Assembly (NCBI GenBank): GCA_023146355.1 | Contig: JAGLCH010000357.1 | Location: 1-6,576 of the forward strand | DNA from: Bacteriovoracaceae bacterium | Lineage (GTDB): Bacteria; Bdellovibrionota; Bacteriovoracia; Bacteriovoracales; Bacteriovoracaceae | Length of the DNA: 6,576 nt | Reading direction: 5' to 3' | In this document: positions 1 to 6,030 of the stretch, in pieces | Numbering within the stretch: the stretch's first letter is position 1 | Layout: every line of letters begins with the position of its first letter | Program-made: the position numbers and the translations under genes | The notes under the pieces: generated by a model | What the model was told of the DNA's origin: nothing | What the model saw: the letters and a program-made list of their open reading frames with translations, nothing else | Database searches by the model: none

Positions 1-885
1 TTTCTCCCTGAGGATTCAACTTTGGTGATGAATAGCACTAAAGTATTTCCCTGTCGTTTAGTTGGGAAGCGCCCAACTGGTGGTAAGGCAGAGATTTTTC
101 TGCTGTCTCTCACCCCTGAAGAAGGACTGTATCCAGCTTTGATTAAGACCAGTCGCAAAAAAAGAATTGGTGATAAGATATTTTTTGACGGAAATCTAGA
201 AGCTGAAATTATAAAACTTGGGGAAGAGGGGACTTTTAGAGTTCGTTTTAACACACAATCCATTGAAGCAATTCTCTACGAGGTGGGAAAAATCCCAATA
301 CCTCCCTATATTCGTGATGGAGAATCCGATAGTCAGGATCTCCTAGATTACCAGACCGTCTACGCAAAAAATGTCGGTTCAGTCGCCGCACCAACTGCAG
401 GGTTACACTTCACTGAAGAACTATTCGAAAACCTAAAGGATAAGGGGATCGGCCGTGCTGAGGTTACTCTTCATGTGGGACTTGGAACATTTGCCCCTGT
501 AAAGGTCGACAATATTTTAGATCATAATATGCACACTGAGCGATACTTTGTTACGGACGAAAATATTAGGTCAATTAAGGGCGCGAGGAAACGCTTTGCT
601 GTGGGGACTACCTCACTTCGCGTGCTCGAATCATCAATAGGTGAAGACAAGAACTTTGATCTTGAGGCCGGTAAAATATATGAAACCAATATTTTTATCT
701 ATCCTGGCAAAGAAATTCACTCCATCGATGGACTGATCACTAATTTTCACCTTCCCAAATCAACACTGTTGATGCTTGTTAGTGGTCTAATTGGTCGCGA
801 AAAAACCCTCGAACTCTACAATATTGCTGTGGAGAACGAGTACCGTTTTTTCTCTTATGGTGATGCGATGCTGATTATCCGCTAA
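1..885 (+). CDS. queA: S-adenosylmethionine:tRNA ribosyltransferase-isomerase QueA (5' end missing)
   Basis: QueA acts in the cytoplasm in queuosine synthesis. It transfers and isomerises the ribosyl group of S-adenosylmethionine onto preQ1 in tRNA, giving epoxyqueuosine at wobble position 34. The frame is open from base 1 to the TAA at 883-885, so 294 residues are visible. Compared with E. coli QueA (about 356 aa), roughly the first 50 residues lie upstream of the window. TTG22, GTG25 and ATG28 are internal codons, not the start. Family motifs, numbered from the first visible codon: NSTKVFPCRL (11-20, usually N-D/N-TRVIPARL), DYQTVYAKNVGSVAAPTAGLHF (around 116-137), VTLHVGLGTFAPV (155-167), AVGTTSLRVLES (200-211), TNFHLPKSTLLMLVSGLIG (247-265) and the C-terminal FFSYGDAML (283-291). 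Conservation runs to the last residues, so the 3' end is intact. tgt, the enzyme that acts just before it, is next downstream. Confidence 0.97.
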   Translation, partial: FLPEDSTLVMNSTKVFPCRLVGKRPTGGKAEIFLLSLTPEEGLYPALIKTSRKKRIGDKIFFDGNLEAEIIKLGEEGTFRVRFNTQSIEAILYEVGKIPIPPYIRDGESDSQDLLDYQTVYAKNVGSVAAPTAGLHFTEELFENLKDKGIGRAEVTLHVGLGTFAPVKVDNILDHNMHTERYFVTDENIRSIKGARKRFAVGTTSLRVLESSIGEDKNFDLEAGKIYETNIFIYPGKEIHSIDGLITNFHLPKSTLLMLVSGLIGREKTLELYNIAVENEYRFFSYGDAMLIIR

Positions 886-905
886 GGTTCCCTCTAAGGT
901 TCCAA
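882..905. repeat. Imperfect tandem 12-bp repeat across the queA stop codon
   Basis: CTAAGGTTCC occurs at 882-891 and again at 894-903. The two 12-mers (882-893 and 894-905) are identical at 10 of 12 positions. The first copy contains the queA stop codon; most of the second copy forms the outer part of the left arm of the large palindrome that follows. The repeat is directly visible. A local duplication or slippage origin is inferred. Confidence 0.7.
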
Positions 906-966
906 CACACCAATGGATACACGGTGCGTCTAATGCGGTGAATATCCATTGGTGTGTTGGAACCTT
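896..966. repeat. Long perfect inverted repeat between queA and tgt (possible terminator or REP-like palindrome)
   Basis: The arms at 896-919 and 943-966 are exact reverse complements over 24 bp (AAGGTTCCAACACACC begins the left arm), separated by 23 nt (920-942). The inner segment can fold further: CAC 920-922 with GTG 938-940, and GCGT 926-929 with ATGC 933-936 around a 3-nt loop, with one G-U pair. Only TTTT (965-968) sits at the 3' foot on the + strand, so an intrinsic terminator is possible but not typical. The stem has no G-U pairs and is therefore equally stable on both strands, as in repetitive extragenic palindromes. It ends 18 nt before the tgt start codon, leaving almost no room for a new tgt promoter behind it. 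The inverted repeat is certain; its role is not known. Confidence 0.93.
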
Positions 967-984
967 TTGTGATAGATCTAACCC

Positions 985-2097
985 ATGGAATTTTTTAAGT
1001 TAGAAGGAACTTCTGGCAAGGCCAGAGCAGGTACAATTAAGACAGCGCATGGGGAGATCAAGACTCCTATTTTCATGCCGGTGGGCACCCGTGCCTCAGT
1101 CAAAACCATGTGGCAGTCAGATCTTGAAGAGATGGATGCCAATATAATATTGGGAAATACTTATCACCTCTATTTGAGACCGGGTCATGAGCTGATCGAG
1201 AAAATGGGCGGACTTCATAAATTTATGAGTTGGGATCGTCCTATTCTGACTGATTCAGGTGGTTATCAGGTTTTTTCTCTCTCAGATATGAATAAGTTAA
1301 CTGAGGAAGGGGTTCGTTTTCAATCCCATATCGACGGTTCATACCATATGATCTCTCCTGAAAAATCCATGGAGATTCAAAAGGCGCTAGGCTCCGATAT
1401 TGTAATGGCCTTTGACGAATGTCCTGAGCTTCCGGCAAGTAAGGAGCGTCTTCGCGAAAGTATGGAGCTTACCATCCGTTGGGCACAGCGCTGCAGGGAC
1501 TATAAGCTTCAAGATCACCAGCATTTATTTGGAATTATCCAAGGCGGACTTCACCTCGATCTACGTGAAGAGTGCATGGATCGCCTCAAAGAGATGGATT
1601 TTCCAGGGTATGCCCTTGGGGGACTCTCTGTTGGCGAGAAAAATGATGAGATGATGCAGTTTCTCCACAACTTTACACATAAAATGCCTGAGGATAAGCC
1701 GCGCTATTTGATGGGAGTGGGGAAACCCCTCGATGTTCTAGAGGGGATCGCTTCTGGAATTGATATGTTCGATTGCGTTTTACCAACTCGTAATGCGCGC
1801 AACGGCCAATTCTTGACATCTCGAGGGCCAATTAATATTAGAAAAAATAAGTTTAAAGATGACCCACAAGCACCAGATCTCAACTGCGATTGTAAGGTTT
1901 GTCGCACTTATTCCCGCGCCTATATTCGTCACCTTTATACCGTTGGAGAATATCTCGCGGGACAGCTAGTGACATATCACAACCTCTATTTCTACTTACA
2001 GTTATCTAAGGATGCAAGACAGGCGATTTTAGATGACAAATTTGATCAGTTTTATCATACTTTTAAAAATAATTATTTATCTAATGAATACAACTAA
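985..2097 (+). CDS. tgt: tRNA-guanine transglycosylase Tgt (bacterial preQ1 type)
   Basis: Tgt exchanges guanine 34 for the queuine precursor preQ1 in tRNAs for Asp, Asn, His and Tyr, in the cytoplasm. The 370 residues match the usual bacterial length (E. coli about 375) and align from the first Met. An in-frame TAA at 979-981 makes ATG985 the first possible start. Visible active-site residues: the general acid/base Asp90 in LTDSGGYQVFSL, the nucleophile Asp263 in IDMFDCVLPTRNARNG, substrate-pocket D144-E-C146 in MAFDECPELP and GGLSVGE at 212-218. Cys146 and Val216 match the bacterial preQ1-accepting pocket rather than the eukaryotic queuine one. The zinc site is complete: C301, C303, C306 and H332. 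No clear Shine-Dalgarno sequence precedes the start, and a large hairpin ends 18 nt upstream. yajC starts 20 nt after the stop, so co-transcription with yajC is likely. Confidence 0.98.
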   Translation: MEFFKLEGTSGKARAGTIKTAHGEIKTPIFMPVGTRASVKTMWQSDLEEMDANIILGNTYHLYLRPGHELIEKMGGLHKFMSWDRPILTDSGGYQVFSLSDMNKLTEEGVRFQSHIDGSYHMISPEKSMEIQKALGSDIVMAFDECPELPASKERLRESMELTIRWAQRCRDYKLQDHQHLFGIIQGGLHLDLREECMDRLKEMDFPGYALGGLSVGEKNDEMMQFLHNFTHKMPEDKPRYLMGVGKPLDVLEGIASGIDMFDCVLPTRNARNGQFLTSRGPINIRKNKFKDDPQAPDLNCDCKVCRTYSRAYIRHLYTVGEYLAGQLVTYHNLYFYLQLSKDARQAILDDKFDQFYHTFKNNYLSNEYN

Positions 2098-2117
2098 AGT
2101 TATAAAGGATGGATTAA

Positions 2118-2492
2118 ATGTTTGATTGGATTATGAATAATGCAATAGCACAAGACGCAGCACCAGCAGCTGCAAATGCAGCACAGCCAAATGGCATCAT
2201 GGCGTTTATGCCATTCGTTGTTATTTTTATAATTTTTTACTTCTTGATGATTCGTCCTCAGAAGAAAAAGTTACAAGAAGAGCAAACAATGATCAATGCA
2301 CTTGGTAAGGGGGATGAGGTTTATACAAAATCTGGTATTCTCGGCACTATTACTGGGATCAATGAAACTGTTGTTACTCTCGAAGTAAGTGAAGGGAGTA
2401 GAATTAAGGTTCTTCGCTCATCTGTTGGTGGAAAATCAGCTCCACTTTTCGAAAAGAAAGAAGAGAAGAAAGTAGAGAAGAAAGATAAGTAG
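2118..2492 (+). CDS. yajC: Sec translocon accessory subunit YajC
   Basis: YajC is a small inner-membrane protein that associates with SecD and SecF and is not essential in E. coli. This copy has 124 residues (E. coli 110). A short Ala- and Asn-rich N-terminal stretch (1-27) is followed by one membrane helix at about 29-46 and then the family signature FLMIRPQKKKLQEEQ. The cytoplasmic domain continues with LGKGDEVYTKSGILGTI and VTLEVSEGSRIKVLRSSV and ends in a Lys/Glu-rich tail (EKKEEKKVEKKDK). An in-frame TAA lies immediately before ATG2118, which fixes the start. AAAGGA at 2104-2109, 8 nt upstream, is a good ribosome-binding site. It sits 20 nt behind tgt and 124 nt ahead of secD, its complex partner. 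The lysine-rich tail looks like a lineage extension; nothing appears broken. Confidence 0.96.
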   Translation: MFDWIMNNAIAQDAAPAAANAAQPNGIMAFMPFVVIFIIFYFLMIRPQKKKLQEEQTMINALGKGDEVYTKSGILGTITGINETVVTLEVSEGSRIKVLRSSVGGKSAPLFEKKEEKKVEKKDK

Positions 2493-2517
2493 AAGACGCT
2501 CCCAATTGGGGCAATAT

Positions 2518-2549
2518 AACTGTAGGGGGAATGGTTTCCTCTTGCAGTT
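2518..2549 (+). other. RNA hairpin in the yajC-secD intergenic region
   Basis: Bases 2518-2531 pair with 2536-2549 over 14 bp without a mismatch, around a UGGU tetraloop. Three of the pairs are G-U (2523-2544, 2525-2542, 2527-2540). On the opposite strand these would be A-C mismatches, so the structure belongs to + strand RNA. Only three T follow directly (2548-2550), partly inside the stem, with a looser T-rich stretch at 2561-2574, so it is not a textbook terminator. It could be a weak terminator or attenuator, an mRNA processing or stability element at the yajC 3' end, or part of the secD leader. The pairing is visible; function is inferred. Confidence 0.5.
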
Positions 2550-2557
2550 TCATGTAG

Positions 2558-2584
2558 TTGTCTTTTATACTTTTAAAGTAATAT
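2558..2584 (+). promoter_or_regulatory. Weak candidate promoter upstream of secD
   Basis: TTGTCT (2558-2563, 4 of 6 to the sigma-70 -35 consensus) and TAATAT (2579-2584) are separated by 15 nt, shorter than the optimal 17. The surrounding stretch (2561-2594) is markedly AT-rich and contains the near-palindrome TACTTTTAAAGTA (2568-2580). The secD start is 33 nt past the -10 candidate. This would let secD-secF be transcribed separately from queA-tgt-yajC. AT-rich intergenic DNA yields such matches by chance, so the call is tentative. Confidence 0.22.
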
Positions 2585-2616
2585 TTTAATAAATCTCAAG
2601 GATGTGAGGTGTCTTA

Positions 2617-4338
2617 ATGAAGAGAAACTGGTGGTATCGCTTTATCTTTCTGATATTGGCGACCGTTATCTCAATTGTTGTTGTTGTTCCAACTGTATTT
2701 GATTATGAAGAAGGAACAAAGTATCCGGTTCAATCAAAAATCAATCTAGGCCTAGACCTTCAGGGTGGTCTCTATATGATTCTCGGAATTGACTTTAATA
2801 AAGTCTACCGTGATGAAGTTAAGAGTTGGGCCCGTAAGGTTGAGTTCTACCTAAAAGATGAAGGGATCAAAGCTTCTATCGGTGAGCTCGATGCTACTGA
2901 TATTGAAGATCCAAAGCACTCTGTAAAGCTTGATAATCCTGCTGATACTGAGAAGGCCTATGAGCTCGTGAAGAAGTACTTCTCACGTGTCGTTCGTCTT
3001 ACTCATAAAGAAAGCGGTGTTCTCGAGTACGGACTGAATGAAACTTTTAGAGCTGAAATTCAAACTAAGTCTGTAACGAAGTCGATTGAAGTAATTAGAA
3101 ATCGTATTGACGAATTTGGTGTTAGTGAGCCTGAGATTGTATCTCAAGGTAATGACCGTATTGTCGTCCAACTTCCTGGTGTTCGTGATATCGATCGTGC
3201 GAAGGAACTTATTGGCAAGACTGCTAAGCTTGAATTTAAATTGGTTCATGACAAAGTCGGTGGAGCAATTGTTCAGGGTTGGCTTCAGAAGGCCGAATCC
3301 AATGGAATCAAGTTTGACCAAGGGAAAGAGAGATTTTCTGAATATCTTCTTCGCTTGAATACTTATATTCGTAAAGAGTTTAAGGGGCAGATTCCTGAAA
3401 AGTATGAAATTGCTTTCAAGAAAGAAGTAAGTAAGGCAACAAATAAGATCACGAATATGACTCCATTTATTGTTGAGTCAACTCCACGTCTTACTGGTGA
3501 TGATCTTGCTGATGCTTCAGTTCAAATTAACCAAAGAGAAAATCAGCCATATGTTTCACTTGAATTTAAAGCAAGTGGTGCTAAGCGTTTTGAGCAGGTA
3601 ACTGCAGAAAATACAGGACGTCTCCTTGCTGTTGTTCTCGATGGAAATGTTTATACTGCTCCAAGAATTCAAGGTCGTATCGCAGGGGGTAATGCTCAGA
3701 TTACTCTCGGAACTGGTAACTATTCTCAAACTCTTAAAGAAGCTTCAGATATCTCTCTTGTACTTAGAGCAGGTGCTCTTCCAGTACAACTTGATTTCCT
3801 AGAGCAGAGAATTGTCGGTCCATCCCTTGGACATGACTCTATTGAGAAAGCACGCATTGCTTCTATTATTGGTTGTGTGACACTATTTCTTTTTATTCTT
3901 GTTTATTACAAGTTTTCTGGTGCTATCGCCGCTGTCACCCTTACTCTAAACGTTCTTTTTGTTCTTGCTATCTTAGTGGGACTTGAAGCGACTCTAACTC
4001 TTCCAGGTATCGCTGGTATTGCTCTTACACTTGGTATGGCCATTGACGCCAATATCATTATTTACGAGAGAATTAGAGAAGAGTGTAAAAAAGGGCTAAG
4101 CAATTATAAGGCAGTTGAAAGTGGTTTTGCTCAGGCATTCTGGACAATCATTGATGCTAACATCACAACTGGTCTTGCTGGTCTCTGTCTTTTAAATTTT
4201 GGTACAGGTCCAATCAAAGGTTTCGCAGTGACACTTTTGATCGGTATCGTATCTACAATTTACACCGCTTATTTCGTAAGTAAGCTTCTGTTCGAATTCT
4301 ACATGAATAAAGTAGAAGGACAGGATCTAAGTATTTAA
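2617..4338 (+). CDS. secD: Protein translocase subunit SecD
   Basis: SecD is an inner-membrane RND-family protein that, with SecF, uses the proton gradient to complete export through SecYEG. The 573 residues show the family plan: TM1 at about 8-27, the NLGLDLQGGLYMILGID motif (43-59), a large periplasmic region including VIRNRIDEFGVSEPEIV (159-175) and RIVVQLPGV (181-189), then LRAGALPVQLDFLEQRIVGPSLG (383-405) and five more membrane helices (about 409-560). TLPGIAGIALTLGMAIDAN (461-479) carries Asp478, equivalent to the proton-relay Asp519 of E. coli SecD, followed by YERIREE. The last part holds DANITTGLAGL and GPIKGFAVTL. An in-frame TGA at 2605-2607 leaves ATG2617 as the start, with GAGGTG at 2606-2611 (5 nt spacing) as ribosome-binding site. 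The stretch at about 211-290 looks longer and more charged than its E. coli counterpart. Codon use leans to CTT, ATT, GGT and AGA more than in queA and tgt, as expected for high expression. Confidence 0.98.
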   Translation: MKRNWWYRFIFLILATVISIVVVVPTVFDYEEGTKYPVQSKINLGLDLQGGLYMILGIDFNKVYRDEVKSWARKVEFYLKDEGIKASIGELDATDIEDPKHSVKLDNPADTEKAYELVKKYFSRVVRLTHKESGVLEYGLNETFRAEIQTKSVTKSIEVIRNRIDEFGVSEPEIVSQGNDRIVVQLPGVRDIDRAKELIGKTAKLEFKLVHDKVGGAIVQGWLQKAESNGIKFDQGKERFSEYLLRLNTYIRKEFKGQIPEKYEIAFKKEVSKATNKITNMTPFIVESTPRLTGDDLADASVQINQRENQPYVSLEFKASGAKRFEQVTAENTGRLLAVVLDGNVYTAPRIQGRIAGGNAQITLGTGNYSQTLKEASDISLVLRAGALPVQLDFLEQRIVGPSLGHDSIEKARIASIIGCVTLFLFILVYYKFSGAIAAVTLTLNVLFVLAILVGLEATLTLPGIAGIALTLGMAIDANIIIYERIREECKKGLSNYKAVESGFAQAFWTIIDANITTGLAGLCLLNFGTGPIKGFAVTLLIGIVSTIYTAYFVSKLLFEFYMNKVEGQDLSI

Positions 4339-4341
4339 TTT

Positions 4342-4346
4342 AGGAG
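4342..4346 (+). promoter_or_regulatory. Shine-Dalgarno sequence of secF
   Basis: AGGAG lies 6 nt before ATG4353, inside the 14-nt secD-secF gap. An in-frame TAG at 4341-4343 excludes any upstream extension. ATG4348 is in another frame. The site therefore fixes the secF start and supports translation from a shared secD-secF mRNA. Confidence 0.8.
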
Positions 4347-4352
4347 CATGAG

Positions 4353-5255
4353 ATGTTAGAAATTATAAAAAGTGGAACACAAATCAATTTCACTTCTAAA
4401 TTTGGATTTACAAGTATCTTTTCATTGCTACTTGTAATTACAGCACTAGTACTTACATTTTCTAAAATGAAGTACGGTGTAGACTTTAGAGGTGGAGCTG
4501 AAGTACAGGTTAAATTTCAAAAGGAAATTAATCTTGCCGACCTAAGAAATTCAATGAGAAAAGCTGGGTTCTCGGGAGTTACTGTCCAAAGTATTGGACA
4601 GCAATCTGAGAATGAATACCTTTTGAAAGTACCTGCAAATCAGAAAAACTTAAATGAAGTTACTGACAAGCTTGGTGTAACTCTTAAGAAGGAATTTGAG
4701 TCTGTTGGTGTTGAAATTCGTAAAGTTGATATTGTTGGGCCTAAGGCCGGACAGCAACTTAGAGTTTCTGGTTTTCAGGCAATGGGTTGGGCGTTGATCG
4801 TTATTATGATCTACGTTGGCCTTCGATTCGATTTTAAGTATGCTCCAGGTGCAATTGTTGCTCTATTTCATGACGTAGCAATCATTCTTGGTTTTTACTC
4901 ACTAACTGGAACAGAGTTTACACTTCAAACAGTAGCGGCACTTTTGGCAGTTATCGGTTATTCGGTAAACGACACGGTTGTTGTTTACGACCGTGTACGT
5001 GAGCACGAGCAAAAGTATGCTGGCCTTGACCTCAAAATCCATATTAACAATGCAATAAATGAGACTCTTTCTAGAACAATTTTAACTTCTGGAACGACTC
5101 TTTTCATCGCAGTATCAATGCTTGTTATTGGTGGCGCAGCTATCCATGACTTCTTTGTTGCAATGACTATTGGTATTGTTGTTGGTACTTACTCTTCAGT
5201 CTTTGTTGCAGCACCTGCAACATTATTCTTTAACAAGATTTCTTCAAAGAAATAA
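4353..5255 (+). CDS. secF: Protein translocase subunit SecF
   Basis: SecF pairs with SecD in the inner membrane to form the proton-driven export motor. The 300 residues (E. coli 323) show TM1 at about 18-36, the MKYGVDFRGGAEVQVKF motif (39-55), a periplasmic domain to about 140 ending in VDIVGPKAGQQL (125-136), and five further helices (about 142-157, 165-183, 191-211, 246-262, 265-290). VIGYSVNDTVVVYDRVRE (200-217) carries Asp207, matching the proton-relay Asp213 of E. coli SecF. SRTILTSGTTL (240-250) and GGAAIHDFFVAMTIGIVVGTYSS (260-282) are also typical. The C-terminus is short, ending NKISSKK, and all key residues are present. It starts 14 nt after secD, and the next gene starts 9 nt after its stop, so all three are probably in one transcript. 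Confidence 0.98.
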   Translation: MLEIIKSGTQINFTSKFGFTSIFSLLLVITALVLTFSKMKYGVDFRGGAEVQVKFQKEINLADLRNSMRKAGFSGVTVQSIGQQSENEYLLKVPANQKNLNEVTDKLGVTLKKEFESVGVEIRKVDIVGPKAGQQLRVSGFQAMGWALIVIMIYVGLRFDFKYAPGAIVALFHDVAIILGFYSLTGTEFTLQTVAALLAVIGYSVNDTVVVYDRVREHEQKYAGLDLKIHINNAINETLSRTILTSGTTLFIAVSMLVIGGAAIHDFFVAMTIGIVVGTYSSVFVAAPATLFFNKISSKK

Positions 5256-5264
5256 TTAGGCCTT

Positions 5265-6002
5265 ATGAAAAGAAATTTTTTAAAGATAGTAGTTTTAATC
5301 TCTCTCCTCGGACTCACGTCCGTTGGAGGGATTGTTTTTGCTGAAGAGTCAAAGACCGCAACAGCTTTTGATAATGTCATAAAAAAAATGTATGGCAATG
5401 ATTCTGCGGAAAAGAACAAAAGACCCATTCCAAATGGCGGTGTTAAGGCGAAGGAATCTAATCTTAAGGCAGAGATGATGAAAGAATCACTCTCTCCTGA
5501 GATGCTGAAGATGATGGGCATTGATAATCCAGATGGAAAAGAAATCTCTCCTAGTGACGCTGTCCAGATGGGGATTCTTCAGCAACTTGAGATTTTAAGA
5601 GATCAGAGTCAGTACCAAGTTGAAAATCTTCTTCGCCTTCAGCTTATTACAGACCCTAATGATCAAGATAACTACTTTATTAAATTACCTTGGATCATTC
5701 CTTATACTGCAACTCTTATTAGAGATAAGGATGCGATACCAGAAATTTTTAGTATCTGGTTCCAGCATAAAAGTGAGCTGGGAATTTTCTTTGTATTTGT
5801 CATTTCTACTTTATTTCTTTCACGGCTTATTTGTAAGTTGTACAATCAAAACGTAAGTGTTCTTGCATCTGTTGGGCGATTCTTCATTCGGATGTTCACG
5901 ATGCAGTGTCTAAGGCTGATTGTATTTGTATATATCTTCTATAGTCAATTAGGGCCTTTCGGTAGGCTTACTAAGACGTTTATTTTTAATCAACTAAAGT
6001 AA
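5265..6002 (+). CDS. Unrecognised exported protein with two C-terminal membrane segments, linked to secF
   Basis: I do not recognise this 245-residue protein. Residues 1-26 look like a signal peptide: MKRNFLK, a hydrophobic core, then IVFA before EES, with a likely cut after Ala26. A hydrophilic region follows, with a Met-rich stretch at 70-84 (EMMKESLSPEMLKMM) and a helix-prone segment at about 97-127 (AVQMGILQQLEILRDQSQ, then NLLRLQL). Two probable membrane helices are at about 171-190 and 210-229. The loop between them has K191, R205 and R209, so by the positive-inside rule residues 27-170 would be periplasmic. I see no catalytic or cofactor motif. Its start is 9 nt after the secF stop with only AGG (5258-5260) as a weak ribosome-binding site, which suggests operon membership. 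A role near SecDF is guesswork from position. The intact frame, signal peptide and junction support a real gene. Confidence 0.85.
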   Translation: MKRNFLKIVVLISLLGLTSVGGIVFAEESKTATAFDNVIKKMYGNDSAEKNKRPIPNGGVKAKESNLKAEMMKESLSPEMLKMMGIDNPDGKEISPSDAVQMGILQQLEILRDQSQYQVENLLRLQLITDPNDQDNYFIKLPWIIPYTATLIRDKDAIPEIFSIWFQHKSELGIFFVFVISTLFLSRLICKLYNQNVSVLASVGRFFIRMFTMQCLRLIVFVYIFYSQLGPFGRLTKTFIFNQLK

Positions 6003-6030
6003 TGAATTCATAAAAAAGATATTGTTTTAG
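6003..6030. other. Convergent 28-nt gap without a clear terminator
   Basis: The stop codons of the + and - strand genes face each other across this gap. It holds two short palindromes that spill into the flanking genes, ATGAATTCAT (6002-6011) and TTTAGCTAAA (6026-6035), a run of six A (6012-6017, six T for the - strand) and TTTT (6025-6028, for the + strand). A 6-bp hairpin with loop GCTG (6034-6049) lies inside the - strand gene end, but the T6 run is about 17 nt beyond it. Termination in both directions is expected here, but no strong intrinsic terminator is visible. Confidence 0.4.

Noticed and set aside
896..966. Insertion sequence or transposon remnant
   Set aside because: No transposase coding and no target-site duplication outside the arms (left flank ...CTCT, right flank TTGTG...). 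A palindromic repeat is the most that can be said.
886..984. preQ1 riboswitch controlling tgt
   Set aside because: The site beside queuosine genes is suggestive, but known preQ1 classes are compact pseudoknots, in class I with an A-rich tail pairing into the loop. This gap has one long perfect stem and no such tail.
1241..1907. Short open frames in other frames of tgt
   Set aside because: tgt is complete with all active-site and zinc residues in its own frame; the alternatives encode nothing recognisable.
2498..2512. Small hairpin GCTCC/GGGGC after yajC as a terminator
   Set aside because: Only five pairs, one of them G-U, and no T run behind it.
2531..2557. Short leader peptide (ATG GTT ... 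ATG TAG, 8 codons) ahead of secD, as a possible arrest peptide
   Set aside because: The only purine-rich stretch (AGGGGG, 2524-2529) is one base from the ATG, too close for initiation, and both lie in the hairpin stem. It is also far shorter than known arrest peptides such as SecM or VemP.
2983..3321. 112-codon open frame on the - strand inside secD
   Set aside because: Entirely antisense to a well conserved secD region, no ribosome-binding site and no recognisable protein; a shadow of secD codon use.
5189..5521. 110-codon open frame on the - strand across the secF-downstream gene junction
   Set aside because: Antisense to two supported genes, with a low-complexity product and no initiation signals.
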